Shown here: one piece after another, positions 50,969 through 60,348 of the stretch | Position numbering within the stretch: position 1 is the first letter of the stretch | How the letters are laid out: every line of letters begins with the position of its first letter | NCBI GenBank assembly: GCA_017548565.1 | Contig: JAFYZU010000009.1 | Location: 62,001-126,000, forward strand | From: Treponema sp. | GTDB taxonomy: Bacteria; Spirochaetota; Spirochaetia; Treponematales; Treponemataceae | Length of the DNA: 64,000 nt | Direction of reading: 5' to 3' | Position numbers and translations under genes: made by a program | The notes under the pieces: generated by a model | The model's database searches: none | What the model was told of the DNA's origin: nothing | What the model saw: only the letters and a program-made list of their open reading frames with translations

Positions 50969-51911
50969 AAATGGTTTGGGTAAAGGGCTTGGTGCTCTTC
51001 TTTCAGAAAGTTCAATAGAAGCTCCGGTAGATACAACTAAAAAAGTAACTCTTACTCAAAAAAGAGATTCAAAAATTCCAGCTGCAATCGATGTTGATGA
51101 AAACGGCTGTCTGTGGATAGATCCTTCGTTATTAAAGCCGAACCCTAAACAGCCTCGAAGTGAATTTAATCAGAAACTTCTTGATGAATTATGCGAGTCT
51201 ATAAAAGAAAATGGAATTTTACAGCCGATTATTATTGAACATAACGGCGGAGATGATTTCTACATAATTGCCGGTGAACGACGAACAAGAGCTGCAAAAA
51301 TGGCCGGTCTTAAAAAAGTTCCTGTTCAAATCCGTAAATTTGATGAGCAGCAGAAGCTTGAAGTAGCACTTATTGAAAACATTCAGCGTGCAGATTTAAA
51401 TCCTATTGAAGAAGCAACAGCATATTATAATCTTGTTCAGATGGGCGATTTAACTCAGGATGAGGTTGCAAAAAGAGTCGGTAAAAATCGTTCTACCGTT
51501 ACAAATGCAATTCGTCTTTTAAAATTACCGGAGGATATTCAGAAAGCACTTGTAAACGGTCAGATTTCATCAGGTCATGCAAGAGCATTGCTTATGGTTA
51601 AAAGTGAATCTGACATGCGTGTTATTTTCGGAAAGATTCTTGGAAGTGGAATGTCTGTCCGTGAAACAGAAGCAATGGCAGAGTCTTACAACAACGGTGG
51701 ACGTGCTGCAAAAAAGAAAGCCGCAGGTAAAAAACACAGTAAGGATCCTGATGTAGCCTTGTTCGAACAGGAATTAAGGAATCTTTTCGGTGTAAAAGAT
51801 GTAAATTTCAAGGGCGACACATCAAAGGGATCCATAGAAATAGGTTTTTCTTCTAAACAGGATTTCGACAGAATTTACAGCGTATTGCTCAACGATAAAA
51901 ACGCCTTGTAA
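50961..51911 (+). CDS. parB: ParB chromosome-partition protein
   Basis: The 316-residue protein starts with GTG in the phase of the conserved MAKNGLGKGLGALLSE opening. The ParB/Srx CTPase domain has PNPKQPR, ELCESIKENGILQPI and the GERR nucleotide-binding motif (IAGERRTRAAKMAGL), followed by ENIQRADLNPIEEA. The KorB-like helix-turn-helix follows (TQDEVAKRVGKNRSTVTNAIRLL). A C-terminal dimer domain ends the protein. I found no palindromic parS (TGTTTCACGTGAAACA-like) in this window. The 3' end overlaps the convergent M18 gene by 37 bp. Confidence 0.95.
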   Translation: MAKNGLGKGLGALLSESSIEAPVDTTKKVTLTQKRDSKIPAAIDVDENGCLWIDPSLLKPNPKQPRSEFNQKLLDELCESIKENGILQPIIIEHNGGDDFYIIAGERRTRAAKMAGLKKVPVQIRKFDEQQKLEVALIENIQRADLNPIEEATAYYNLVQMGDLTQDEVAKRVGKNRSTVTNAIRLLKLPEDIQKALVNGQISSGHARALLMVKSESDMRVIFGKILGSGMSVRETEAMAESYNNGGRAAKKKAAGKKHSKDPDVALFEQELRNLFGVKDVNFKGDTSKGSIEIGFSSKQDFDRIYSVLLNDKNAL

Positions 51912-53224
51912 CCTTCATAAAGCTGGCATATATCTTCTTTAGAAACAATTTCCCACGGTGCATGCATGCTTAGAACTGCAACTCCTGCATCAAGAACATT
52001 CATTCCGTATTTTGCCGCATGATATGCAATTGTTCCGCCGCCACCCTGATCTACTTTTCCCAGTTCAGCCATTTGATAGGAAACCTTTGCATTGTCCATT
52101 GCATCTCTGATTTTTGCAATGAATTCAGGATTTGCATCGCTTGCTCCGCTTTTTCCACGTGAGCCTGTATATTTCTGAAAAGCAATTCCTCCGCCCAAAG
52201 CAGAAGAATTTTCTTTATCAAAAAGATTTGCATTCATAGGATCATAAGCTGCGTTTACATCGGATGAAAGCATGAATGAATTTGAAAGGCATCGTCTTAA
52301 GGTAAGCTCAGAATAATTGTTTTCTGTACGACTAATGATTTCTGCAAGCATGTTTTCAAAAAGATTAGATGCCATACCCGTAGCCCCGACGCTTCCTATT
52401 TCTTCTTTATCTACACATAAGCAGCAGATTGTACGTTCACCGGCAGATGAATTTAAAAGTGAATATACGCTTGTAAAGGCGCACGAGCGGTCATCCTGTC
52501 CGTAGGCAAGAATCATCGATCGGTCAAGTCCAAGGTCTTTTGCTTTTCCGGCAGGAACAATTTCCAGTTCTGCAGATTCAAAATCCTTTTCTTCAATTGA
52601 ATATTTTTCTTTCAGGATTTCAAGAATCTGTTTTTTACATTTCTGTTTTTCTTCTTTTTTATCACCGGTAATTTTCTGGGGAACAGTAAGTCCCATGATT
52701 AAATCTAAATCTTCACCATGAATGAAGTCTGAAGCCTTGTCTTTTAACTGTTCCTGTGCAAGATGAGGAAGAATATCTGAAATGCAGAATACAGGATCAG
52801 CAGCATCTTCTCCTATTACTATATTTAATTTTGTACCGTCTTTTTTGCAGACTATCCCATGAATAGCAAGTGGAATTGTAGTCCACTGATATTTTTTTAT
52901 TCCGCCGTAGTAGTGGGTGTTCAGGTATGCAATATTATCTTTTTCATAAAGAGGATTCTGTTTTGCATCTAGACGAGGTGAATCGATGTGAGCACCAAGA
53001 ATATTAATTCCGTTTTCGATTTTACCGCTTCCTATTTCAAAAAGGGCGATTGCTTTATCCATTTTAGTAATATAAACCTTGTCCCCGGCTTTAAGAGAGT
53101 TGTATTGAGAAATGTCCTTATATCCTTTGTTCTGTGCAAGTGAAATTATCTGATTTACACATTCACGTTCTGTTTTACCGCTATCAAGAAAGCTTTTGTA
53201 ATCGTTTATGAGTTGTTCGTTCAA
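51875..53224 (-). CDS. M18 family aminopeptidase
   Basis: The 449-residue enzyme is a cytoplasmic dinuclear zinc aminopeptidase of the DNPEP/aminopeptidase I family. Visible are GAHIDSPRLD with the first His and Asp ligands, the helix with DKEEIGSVGATGM carrying the Glu pair, SSDVNAAYDP, and the late SMHAPWEIVSKED with the last His. Start choice: an ATG farther up at 53299 would add 25 basic/hydrophobic residues. A ribosome binding site (AAAGGAG) lies 9 bases before TTG at 53224, and the family start fits there, so I take TTG. Family members prefer acidic or neutral N-termini. Confidence 0.88.
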   Translation of the reverse strand: MNEQLINDYKSFLDSGKTERECVNQIISLAQNKGYKDISQYNSLKAGDKVYITKMDKAIALFEIGSGKIENGINILGAHIDSPRLDAKQNPLYEKDNIAYLNTHYYGGIKKYQWTTIPLAIHGIVCKKDGTKLNIVIGEDAADPVFCISDILPHLAQEQLKDKASDFIHGEDLDLIMGLTVPQKITGDKKEEKQKCKKQILEILKEKYSIEEKDFESAELEIVPAGKAKDLGLDRSMILAYGQDDRSCAFTSVYSLLNSSAGERTICCLCVDKEEIGSVGATGMASNLFENMLAEIISRTENNYSELTLRRCLSNSFMLSSDVNAAYDPMNANLFDKENSSALGGGIAFQKYTGSRGKSGASDANPEFIAKIRDAMDNAKVSYQMAELGKVDQGGGGTIAYHAAKYGMNVLDAGVAVLSMHAPWEIVSKEDICQLYEGYKAFLSLSNTL

Positions 53225-53341
53225 TTTGTTAGTCTCCTTTGCTATTAATTTAATTATTCTTTTGATAAATGTAAACAGGCGGACGAGCTTTGAAAGCATG
53301 CAGATAAAGATGTACTTTTACAGAATAATCAGAAATTTTTT

Positions 53342-53370
53342 TTGACATATTCTTTTTCAGGTTGTATTCT
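53342..53370 (+). promoter_or_regulatory. Strong promoter (TTGACA-17-TATTCT) before the DUF308 gene
   Basis: TTGACA (53342-53347) is the consensus -35, 17 bp from TATTCT (53365-53370). A ribosome binding site (AAGGAAG) follows before the ATG at 53388, so this gene has an ordinary short leader. Confidence 0.65.
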
Positions 53371-53387
53371 TATCATAAGGAAGATAT

Positions 53388-53990
53388 ATGAAATTTAAGA
53401 ATTTTTTACTTGGTGCAATTTTAATGGTTACCGGAATCCTGATGATAGCTGTTCCTGAAACGTGCATTAAAACAATTGTAATCATGATTGGTGCCGCAAC
53501 AGCTGTTAATGGCATTTATACTCTGATAAATTTTTATAAATTAAGTGATGATAAGATTTACAAGCGGACTGTTTTAATTAAATGCCTTTCGAGTGTGATT
53601 GTCGGTATTATTGCAGTTTTATTCCCGCTTCTTCTTATGAAGACTGTTGCTGCAATCTGGACTGTAATTACAGTTATTCTTGCAATTTATTTCATCCTTT
53701 TTGCAGTAGCAGGATTTTTTTCATCGTCGTTAATCCGCGATCTGCCGGATGAAGAAAAAAAACGCATTACTCAGGAAAGCTTCATCTATCTTTTAATTGC
53801 AGTCGTACTGTTTATTATTCCGATCGGAAAGATTATTTCAACATTATTCAGGATTGCAGGTATCGCAGGAACTGTAATCGGTGTTGTCATAATCATCAGG
53901 GAAATCATCACGGTGAGCATGAAGAAGGGTGCCGATAAAGCAATTGCAGAGGCTGAAAAATCCGGCTCAGATGATATTGTTGAAAAATAA
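53388..53990 (+). CDS. HdeD-like DUF308 membrane protein
   Basis: The 200-residue protein has six predicted membrane helices arranged as three pairs, from FLLGAILMVTGILMIAVP to GIAGTVIGVVIIIREI. A charged soluble loop lies in the middle and the C-terminal tail is acidic. This is the DUF308/HdeD pattern; E. coli HdeD is linked to acid resistance, but the biochemical role is not known. It has its own consensus promoter and is probably transcribed with thyX, whose ATG is 48 bp downstream and has its own ribosome binding site. Confidence 0.8.
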   Translation: MKFKNFLLGAILMVTGILMIAVPETCIKTIVIMIGAATAVNGIYTLINFYKLSDDKIYKRTVLIKCLSSVIVGIIAVLFPLLLMKTVAAIWTVITVILAIYFILFAVAGFFSSSLIRDLPDEEKKRITQESFIYLLIAVVLFIIPIGKIISTLFRIAGIAGTVIGVVIIIREIITVSMKKGADKAIAEAEKSGSDDIVEK

Positions 53991-54038
53991 CGTTTTTTTT
54001 ATTATCATAAGTTCATTCTAATAACGAGGTAATTTTTT

Positions 54039-54875
54039 ATGGCACATTGTATAGTACCGGAAGCAGAAGAAATTTTAGACAAGGAGTATCCGGTTTTAGA
54101 TAAAGGTTTTGTAAGGCTTGTAGATTATTTTGGCGGGGACCAGCGTATTGTTCAGTCTGCAAGAGTTTCTTATGGCGAAGGAACAAAAACCGTTAGTCAG
54201 GATGGTGCTTTAATTGATTATCTTTTGAGACATCAGCATACTTCTCCTTTTGAACAGGTTGTAATGACATTTCATGTTAAGATGCCTATTTTTGTTGCGC
54301 GTCAGTGGGTTCGTCACAGAACAGGAAGAATGAACGAAGTCAGCGGCCGTTATTCTATCATGAAAGATGAATTTTATGTTCCGGCAGAAGATAAGGTTTC
54401 TCCTCAGTCAACAGATAACAAGCAGGGAAGGGCGGCAGAAGCATTTGATAAAAAAACAGCAGATGATATTATTGCAAAGCTTGAAAAAGGACAGGAGGAC
54501 GCTTATGAAGGTTACAACGAATTGATTGAATGCGGACTTGCCCGTGAAATTGCCAGAATCAATCTTCCTCTTTCATTATATACAGAATTCTACTGGGAAA
54601 TGGATCTTCACAATCTTTTTCATTTCTTAAAGCTTCGTCTTGACAGTCATGCTCAGTATGAAATTCGTGTTTATGCAGAAGTCATTCTTGAAATATGTAA
54701 AAAGGTTGCTCCTATGGCAACAGAATCCTTTATAAACCATATGAACCAGGGCGTAAATTTCAGCGGTGAAGAGATGCGTGCCTTGCGTGATATTATGGAC
54801 GGAAAACCTAATCCTCTTGAAGGAAAAAAACTTGAACGGTTCAACGAAAAAATCAGGACAGGTGTTCAGCTCTGA
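54039..54875 (+). CDS. thyX: FAD-dependent thymidylate synthase
   Basis: The 278-residue enzyme makes dTMP from dUMP using FAD, NADPH and methylene-tetrahydrofolate. The ThyX signature RHRx7S is present as RHRTGRMNEVSGRYS, and the substrate-contacting HQHTSPFEQ, FVARQWVRH and NLFHFLKLRLD...QYEIRVYA blocks are all there. ThyX is unrelated to ThyA and needs no separate dihydrofolate reductase turnover for dTMP. A ribosome binding site (GAGGT) precedes the ATG. It ends 2 bp from the convergent FliL-like gene. Confidence 0.95.
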   Translation: MAHCIVPEAEEILDKEYPVLDKGFVRLVDYFGGDQRIVQSARVSYGEGTKTVSQDGALIDYLLRHQHTSPFEQVVMTFHVKMPIFVARQWVRHRTGRMNEVSGRYSIMKDEFYVPAEDKVSPQSTDNKQGRAAEAFDKKTADDIIAKLEKGQEDAYEGYNELIECGLAREIARINLPLSLYTEFYWEMDLHNLFHFLKLRLDSHAQYEIRVYAEVILEICKKVAPMATESFINHMNQGVNFSGEEMRALRDIMDGKPNPLEGKKLERFNEKIRTGVQL

Positions 54876-54877
54876 TT

Positions 54878-55417
54878 TTATTCAATAAAAATGTAATCGG
54901 TAAAATAAAGATCCAGAATCTTTCCTAGAGTCAGCTGGTCATTGATTTTATGTTTGAGTTCTTCCTTTACCTGCTCTTCTCCTGAATAAAGAAGCTCTTT
55001 TCTTGTGTGACTCGAAAAATACGAGGTAATGGTATTTTCAATCAGTCTGTTTTTCCTTGAAAGCTCTTCGAAAAAGGCAGTCTCTCCTGCAGGATAGGTA
55101 AACCATGGTGTAACTACAAGAATAGTTCCGGTTTCTTCTTCGTTTTCAGAGGCTGTCAGAATTCTTAAGGAACCGATTCCCGAAAATGCAGACATTTCTT
55201 CTCCTGCTTTTTTGCTTAAATGTCTTATTTCAAGCGGCGACGGATCTGCTTTTCTCAGATATTTACCTGGACGCGCTTTCTTTGAAGCAAAACCGATTAT
55301 AGTTACAAGAAGGATGATGAGTATTAATGAAGTTATTATATAAACAAGAATCCTTTCAAATTTATTGAATTTTTTCTGGAATTTTTCCCAGAGTTCGTAA
55401 AAAAACATTGTGTTCAT
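54878..55417 (-). CDS. FliL-like flagellar basal-body-associated protein
   Basis: The 179-residue protein has a short cytoplasmic start, a single membrane helix (YIITSLILIILLVTIIGF), and a periplasmic domain containing TILVVTPWFTYPAGETAFFEELSRK and the ending LGKILDLYFTDYIFIE. This pattern matches FliL, a protein around the stator of the flagellar motor. No other flagellar genes are near, so this is an extra copy or a relative acting apart from the main flagellar operons. It follows hflX at 17 bp, and its ATG is preceded by GAGGGGAAA, so the two genes are likely co-transcribed. Confidence 0.7.
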   Translation of the reverse strand: MNTMFFYELWEKFQKKFNKFERILVYIITSLILIILLVTIIGFASKKARPGKYLRKADPSPLEIRHLSKKAGEEMSAFSGIGSLRILTASENEEETGTILVVTPWFTYPAGETAFFEELSRKNRLIENTITSYFSSHTRKELLYSGEEQVKEELKHKINDQLTLGKILDLYFTDYIFIE

Positions 55418-55434
55418 TTTCCCCTCACAAATGA

Positions 55435-56673
55435 TTATATTTTAAATTCTGCAATTAACGCCGAAAGTCTTCCCTGTGTTCTTGCCGTGATATGAACTCC
55501 GTCATCAAGCCATTCTTCGCTTTGAATGCAGCTGTTTTTACGAAGCTCATTTATCAGTGAAAGCATCGTTACAGGAATAACATATTCGCCTGTATCACCA
55601 TATAACATTTCGTAGATTTTGTCTTTAAGTTCGTCAAAGCCAGTCTGTTCTTTAGCGCTTATACAGATTGAATCTGTAAATCTTGCTTGTAATTTTTGCA
55701 GCAGCTGAGGATTTTCTTCTGTCTTATCGCATTTATTCAAAAGGATGATTCTCTGATTATTAATGGCACCGATATCTTCAAGAACTTCATTTACCGTTTC
55801 GTACTGTTGTTCAACCTGTTCATCTGAAGAATCAAGGACAATAAGAAGTAAATCGGCAAATTTTGCTTCTTCGAGAGTTGATTTGAATGCATCTACAAGA
55901 TGATGCGGAAGATTGCTTATAAATCCGACTGTATCGGTTATCAGTGCCCCTGCGCTTTCGTTGAGCGGAAGTTTTTTCGTAAGGGGATCAAGGGTTGCAA
56001 AAAGCTTGTTTTCTACGTAAGCATCGGCTCCTGTCAGAGCATTTAAAAGACTTGATTTACCGGCATTTGTATAACCGATAAGTGCGCACGAAGGAACCTT
56101 TTCCCTTTGTTTTCTCTGAGTTTTACGGTTTATTTCAATTTCTGCCAGTTCACGCTTTATCTGTGCAATTTTATTTCTGATTAAACGCTGGTCAAGCTCA
56201 AGTTGTGTTTCTCCGGAGCCTTTTGCACCGAATGCACCGCCTCGTATCCTTTCATAATCATTTTTCATATGGGCTAGTCTTGGAAGTGAATACTGTAGTC
56301 TGGCAAGCTCAACCTGTAAAACGGCTTCTTTTGTCTGTGCACGCATAGCAAATATTCTGATGATTACTTCCTGTCTGTCAAAGCAAGAAAGCTTTGTGAG
56401 TTCTTCCCAGTTACGCTGTTTTCTTGGTTCAAGATTAAAATCAAAGATAATACAGTCTGCTTCAATCTTTTGTGCAAGCTCATTGATTTCCTGTGCTTTT
56501 CCAGTTCCCATACCGTAAGCAGGATGTACTTCGAGACGATTTAAAGTAAGACGCTGAATGGCATCCATTCCCAGTGTTAAAACGAGACCTTTTAATTCCT
56601 GTAAATCGTTTCCCGGTTCTCCAATTAAGAGTGCGCGCGGAATTCTGCTGTTTTCTTCTTCAATATTAATCAT
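55435..56673 (-). CDS. hflX: HflX ribosome-associated GTPase
   Basis: The 412-residue protein has an N-terminal nucleotide-binding domain with a GMGTGKAQEI loop and FDFNLEPRKQRNWE. A helical linker follows (RGGAFGAKGSGETQLELDQR, the family signature), then a Ras-like GTPase domain. Its motifs are GYTNAGKSSLLNAL (G1), DTVGFI (G3) and NKCD (G4). HflX splits or rescues stalled ribosomes in other bacteria. The gene is leaderless: a TAAAAT -10 ends seven bases before the ATG and no ribosome binding site is present. It is divergent from the Glu-rich membrane protein. Confidence 0.93.
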   Translation of the reverse strand: MINIEEENSRIPRALLIGEPGNDLQELKGLVLTLGMDAIQRLTLNRLEVHPAYGMGTGKAQEINELAQKIEADCIIFDFNLEPRKQRNWEELTKLSCFDRQEVIIRIFAMRAQTKEAVLQVELARLQYSLPRLAHMKNDYERIRGGAFGAKGSGETQLELDQRLIRNKIAQIKRELAEIEINRKTQRKQREKVPSCALIGYTNAGKSSLLNALTGADAYVENKLFATLDPLTKKLPLNESAGALITDTVGFISNLPHHLVDAFKSTLEEAKFADLLLIVLDSSDEQVEQQYETVNEVLEDIGAINNQRIILLNKCDKTEENPQLLQKLQARFTDSICISAKEQTGFDELKDKIYEMLYGDTGEYVIPVTMLSLINELRKNSCIQSEEWLDDGVHITARTQGRLSALIAEFKI

Positions 56674-56680
56674 TACTATA

Positions 56681-56709
56681 ATTTTAACTTAATCACAGGT
56701 AATTCGCAA
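56681..56709 (-). promoter_or_regulatory. hflX promoter (TTGCGA-17-TAAAAT), leaderless
   Basis: On the minus strand TTGCGA (56709-56704) and TAAAAT (56686-56681) are 17 bp apart. The ATG at 56673 follows after seven bases and no ribosome binding site is seen. Confidence 0.5.
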
Positions 56710-56781
56710 TAAAAAAACTTATACAGAATCTCATTTTTTTTTAAATTTTACCGATAATATAATAAGGAAATAAGGAATAAA

Positions 56782-58788
56782 ATGTCTTCAGTACAGAAGG
56801 TAGCATTAAGCATTTTAACAGCAGTTATTCTCTTTACAGGTTTTGTTTTTCTTGGACAGACTTCGCTGATATCGAAGATTCAGACAAGATTCTATGCTCA
56901 GGCAAAGGTTTCGGAAAAACAGAATCAGCTAAAAAAGCTTGCAGAAGATACTGATGCTTACATTGAAAAAATCCTCAATCAGATTGTTTATGCAGATAAT
57001 GCTTATTTAAAGAACAATTCTGTGCGTACATATACAATCCAGAATCCTACCGAAAAGGATGAAGTTGAACGAAGAAAGGAAACAACAAAGCTTTTCGATG
57101 AGATTGAAGAACTGGACGGTATGCGTCTTATTGATGATAATGCGAAGACAATGCATTACAGCTCCTATTATTCTGATGTTCTTAATATAAACGGAAATTT
57201 CAAGACATATAAGAATTATTCAGAGCTTAATGAGCTTGATTACAGTTTTTTTAATTTTTCAGATAAAGATTATAAGCTTCTTTTTGACAGGAATCAGAAC
57301 AGAATAATCGTTGCAGTTCCTTATCATATTACAGATAGTGTAACGCGCGGAAAATTCCTTTTTTATTTTAATTTCTACAAAATATGTCAGAAATTCATAG
57401 ACAGTTCAGTACTTTCGTTCGGTGAAAATCTTTCGCTTGTTTCATCAGAGGATGATCTTGAAGGTGGAATTGTGAGTGGACTACCGTCTGAATCACAGAA
57501 GGATTTTTATGAACCGGTTCTTGCTGCCTGGAAAAATAATTCTCAAAAAGAAAGGATTCTTGAAGCGCCCGATAATTCTTATTATCTTTTGTTTACCGAC
57601 AATTCAACGAAGCATTTAAAAGTATCTTCTGTTTATAAAAGCACAGTTTTTGAGCTTTCAAGAGAATTCATCTGTCTTATTTATGTATGCGTATTTATTA
57701 CTCTTGTTTTAATCTGCATGCTTCTTTTTAATATACGTCGTGATTATCTTACTAAAATCCGTTCGCGTATTAAAAAGGTTCAGATGGGAATCATCAATGA
57801 ATATCTTGAAAATAAACAGGAAATTGAATGGGCCGGTGTTTCACGTCAGCTTGATTTGAGAAAGGAAGAGCTTTCGGAAGAAATTAAACGAAGTATAGGT
57901 AAGAGCAGGGAAAAATATTCAAAGAAAATTGATGAATATATTGATGCAAGCTGGAAAGAGATTATTGAAATCCTCGGCGGTGATAAAACGGCTTCCAAAA
58001 CTCAGGCAGTCCTTGGTGAAAATGCAATAAATGAAATCCGTAAGGTTATAGAAGATGTTCTTGTTTCTGCACGACTTCATGTAAATCTTGATGAGATTAA
58101 TGTTCACAAAGATGAGGTTCAGAGTGCTGCTGCAGAAGAAATAGAAGAAGTTCAGGAAGTTGAAGAACTTGATTCTGATGTTGAAGAAATTGAAGAAATA
58201 GAAGAAATTGATTCAGATGATGTTGAACCGGTTGAAGAAATAGATGAGATTGAAGAAATAAGTGAAGCAGATGAGCTTAAAGAAGATGATTCTTCAGAAG
58301 AGCTTGAAGAGTTAGAAGAAGTTTCTGAAGATGAGCCTCCTGCATTTGTTCTTAAAAAACCGGTTCCTGTTAAATATGATTATTTTGTAAGTGACGATAC
58401 ATTTATCGGTGGTACGACAGATGAATTTGCAACTGTAGATAATATTTTCGCAGAAGATTTATGTATTGGTCCTCAGTATACGAATGATTATCCTGAGCTT
58501 TCAAAGGACTTTAAGTTTACTGCAGAAGCTCCTCATTTTGGTTCTGATTTTACCGAAGCAGAAGATATTGAAGAAGCAGAATTGATTCCTGAAGGAGAGA
58601 TGTTCTATACAATGACTGAATTTGGTGCAAAAATTCTGCCTGTTGCAGAGCTTCAGAGCGAGCAGGTAGAAGCAATCGTTGAAAATCAGGGTGTGTATTC
58701 AATTTCGGATGACATCAGTTATACAGATGTAATTCAGGACAGCGAATTCAAGAGTCTTGTAGATTCAGTTTTAGGTCAGACAGTTTAA
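56782..58788 (+). CDS. Membrane protein with extracytoplasmic domain and Glu-rich tail, 668 aa
   Basis: I do not recognise a family. A membrane helix at residues 6-26 is followed by about 260 residues of extracytoplasmic domain and a second helix at about 293-316. That layout matches sensor proteins with a Cache-like module. After the second helix come a Lys/Arg-rich coiled coil and a domain of about 70 residues. A low-complexity acidic tract follows (about 450-520, repeats of EEIEEI), and then a C-terminal section of about 150 residues. No kinase, MCP or GGDEF domain is present. The -10 is at 56758-56763 and the ribosome binding site TAAGGA precedes the ATG. Conserved spirochaete proteins of similar layout are known to me only as hypothetical. 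Confidence 0.72.
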   Translation: MSSVQKVALSILTAVILFTGFVFLGQTSLISKIQTRFYAQAKVSEKQNQLKKLAEDTDAYIEKILNQIVYADNAYLKNNSVRTYTIQNPTEKDEVERRKETTKLFDEIEELDGMRLIDDNAKTMHYSSYYSDVLNINGNFKTYKNYSELNELDYSFFNFSDKDYKLLFDRNQNRIIVAVPYHITDSVTRGKFLFYFNFYKICQKFIDSSVLSFGENLSLVSSEDDLEGGIVSGLPSESQKDFYEPVLAAWKNNSQKERILEAPDNSYYLLFTDNSTKHLKVSSVYKSTVFELSREFICLIYVCVFITLVLICMLLFNIRRDYLTKIRSRIKKVQMGIINEYLENKQEIEWAGVSRQLDLRKEELSEEIKRSIGKSREKYSKKIDEYIDASWKEIIEILGGDKTASKTQAVLGENAINEIRKVIEDVLVSARLHVNLDEINVHKDEVQSAAAEEIEEVQEVEELDSDVEEIEEIEEIDSDDVEPVEEIDEIEEISEADELKEDDSSEELEELEEVSEDEPPAFVLKKPVPVKYDYFVSDDTFIGGTTDEFATVDNIFAEDLCIGPQYTNDYPELSKDFKFTAEAPHFGSDFTEAEDIEEAELIPEGEMFYTMTEFGAKILPVAELQSEQVEAIVENQGVYSISDDISYTDVIQDSEFKSLVDSVLGQTV

Positions 58789-58790
58789 TA

Positions 58791-60341
58791 TCAGTTTGCA
58801 AGATACTGCTGCATGAGCTGTACGAAAAGATAAATCTTCTTGTAGACAGATACCCCGAATTCCTTCATCGGTCGTTCAAGATAACGTTCCAGTTCCTTCC
58901 AGTTCTGAATTATTACCGGTTGCGGCTTCATGTAATCTTCAATAAGCTGTTTTAAGGTTTTACCGATTGTAATGAGCTTTTTAGTCCCGGTTGTTATGAA
59001 TAACTTTGCCTGATTGTTTGCATCATCAATAAGCCTGTTGATTATGTTTTCTGCTCCCGAATCATGTGCTGTTTTTGGAAGAAGAGTCTTTATTTTAAGA
59101 CCGATAGTTCCATCGTCTACCGAGATTGAGTTGTCAAATTCAGTAATCTGATCTGAAAGCTTGAGTAAATCCTGATATGCTTCTGAAACAGGTGCAGAAA
59201 GCGTTGAATCCCATTGCCCTCTGATTACAATTACATCAAAAAGCTCACGGATATCTTTTTTTACATAATCAAGCAGGAAGGTCTTTAAAAAGTTCAGAGG
59301 TTCTGTAAATGTAAAGAATTTAAGGTTCTTTCTGTCAAGGGCAGGATTAAGCTCCGGTGTATAATATTTTAAATTCTGTATATCTACCGAGCCGAATATC
59401 TGCATGCAGATTGAACTTGCCTTTGATTCCTTCTGCGCTTTATTCATTTTTTTAAGGACGTTGTGTGCTTCTTCTTCAATCTGTGCTACATAAGGATCTA
59501 CAATTTCTTCCCGGGTTTCACGCACTTCCGGAATATAATCAGGAGAGCTTAAAATATGACGAAGCATAAGGTCGAACGCTTCGGAAGCCTGTATTGATGA
59601 AATTTTTGCAATGATTTTTTTCCACGTACCCTGAGGAACAAGTTCATTTCCGCGGGTGAGCTTTAAGAATTCAAATAAATCTGACCAGACGATTCTACTG
59701 TCCGTAATTGAATAGGCAACAGCAATAAAATCCTTTAAATCATCTGCTATGAATTCTGCATTTGCTTTTCTGAATTCAGGAACTGCGTCAAAATTATTTT
59801 CTACAAGTCCCGGAGCAAAGCGTTTTACAAGCATGTAATAATCGTAAGTGCAGAAATCCTTGAAAGCGATGAAGGATTTATAGAGGTTTTCTATTTTAGT
59901 TACTCGCTCAGGAGTAAAATCATTCTGGAAATTAATAAGATATTCTTCGATCTTTTCATTTACAGCATCTAAATCCATTGTACGTGAAAGCTCCTGAATT
60001 GCTTCCATACTAAGAGATTCTAAAAGTGATGTCTGTTTTTCAGAGAGTGAATAATTGATAATCTGATGCTTGAAAAGACCGACATTAGGATTTGCCTTGA
60101 AAACAGCCTGTGCAGGTGCGCAGATTTTATATAAATCGTAGAAAAGCTTTGCAAACGGTGGCTGTACTTCATAAGTTGCAGGCTTGTAGAATGAGTGATA
60201 CTTTGTTTTAGAGAAGCTCTTTACGACAGTTTTTAATCTGCGTTTTTTATCCATTTCCGGATTTGCAGATTTGAATATGCTTGAGAAAAGATTAGAGAAA
60301 AAATTTCCGCCTGAGCTGTTTGAATCCTTTGTCTTGTTCAT
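58791..60341 (-). CDS. DUF5312-like spirochaete protein, 516 aa
   Basis: The mostly helical, soluble protein starts with a short Ser/Asn/Phe-rich segment (NFFSNLFSSIFKSAN). There is no signal peptide and no membrane helix. It resembles DUF5312, a family I recall as confined to treponemes, with moderate confidence. Function is unknown. The start is fixed by a promoter: TTGAAA (60377-60372), 17 bp, TACAAT (60354-60349) and then seven bases before the ATG, with no ribosome binding site. Transcribed alone and convergent with the Glu-rich membrane protein gene, whose stop is 2 bp away. Confidence 0.72.
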   Translation of the reverse strand: MNKTKDSNSSGGNFFSNLFSSIFKSANPEMDKKRRLKTVVKSFSKTKYHSFYKPATYEVQPPFAKLFYDLYKICAPAQAVFKANPNVGLFKHQIINYSLSEKQTSLLESLSMEAIQELSRTMDLDAVNEKIEEYLINFQNDFTPERVTKIENLYKSFIAFKDFCTYDYYMLVKRFAPGLVENNFDAVPEFRKANAEFIADDLKDFIAVAYSITDSRIVWSDLFEFLKLTRGNELVPQGTWKKIIAKISSIQASEAFDLMLRHILSSPDYIPEVRETREEIVDPYVAQIEEEAHNVLKKMNKAQKESKASSICMQIFGSVDIQNLKYYTPELNPALDRKNLKFFTFTEPLNFLKTFLLDYVKKDIRELFDVIVIRGQWDSTLSAPVSEAYQDLLKLSDQITEFDNSISVDDGTIGLKIKTLLPKTAHDSGAENIINRLIDDANNQAKLFITTGTKKLITIGKTLKQLIEDYMKPQPVIIQNWKELERYLERPMKEFGVSVYKKIYLFVQLMQQYLAN

Positions 60342-60348
60342 ACTATAA

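Noticed and set aside
52150-52175. CACGTG core resembling half of a parS site near parAB
   Set aside because: It lies inside the M18 gene and the flanks are not palindromic.
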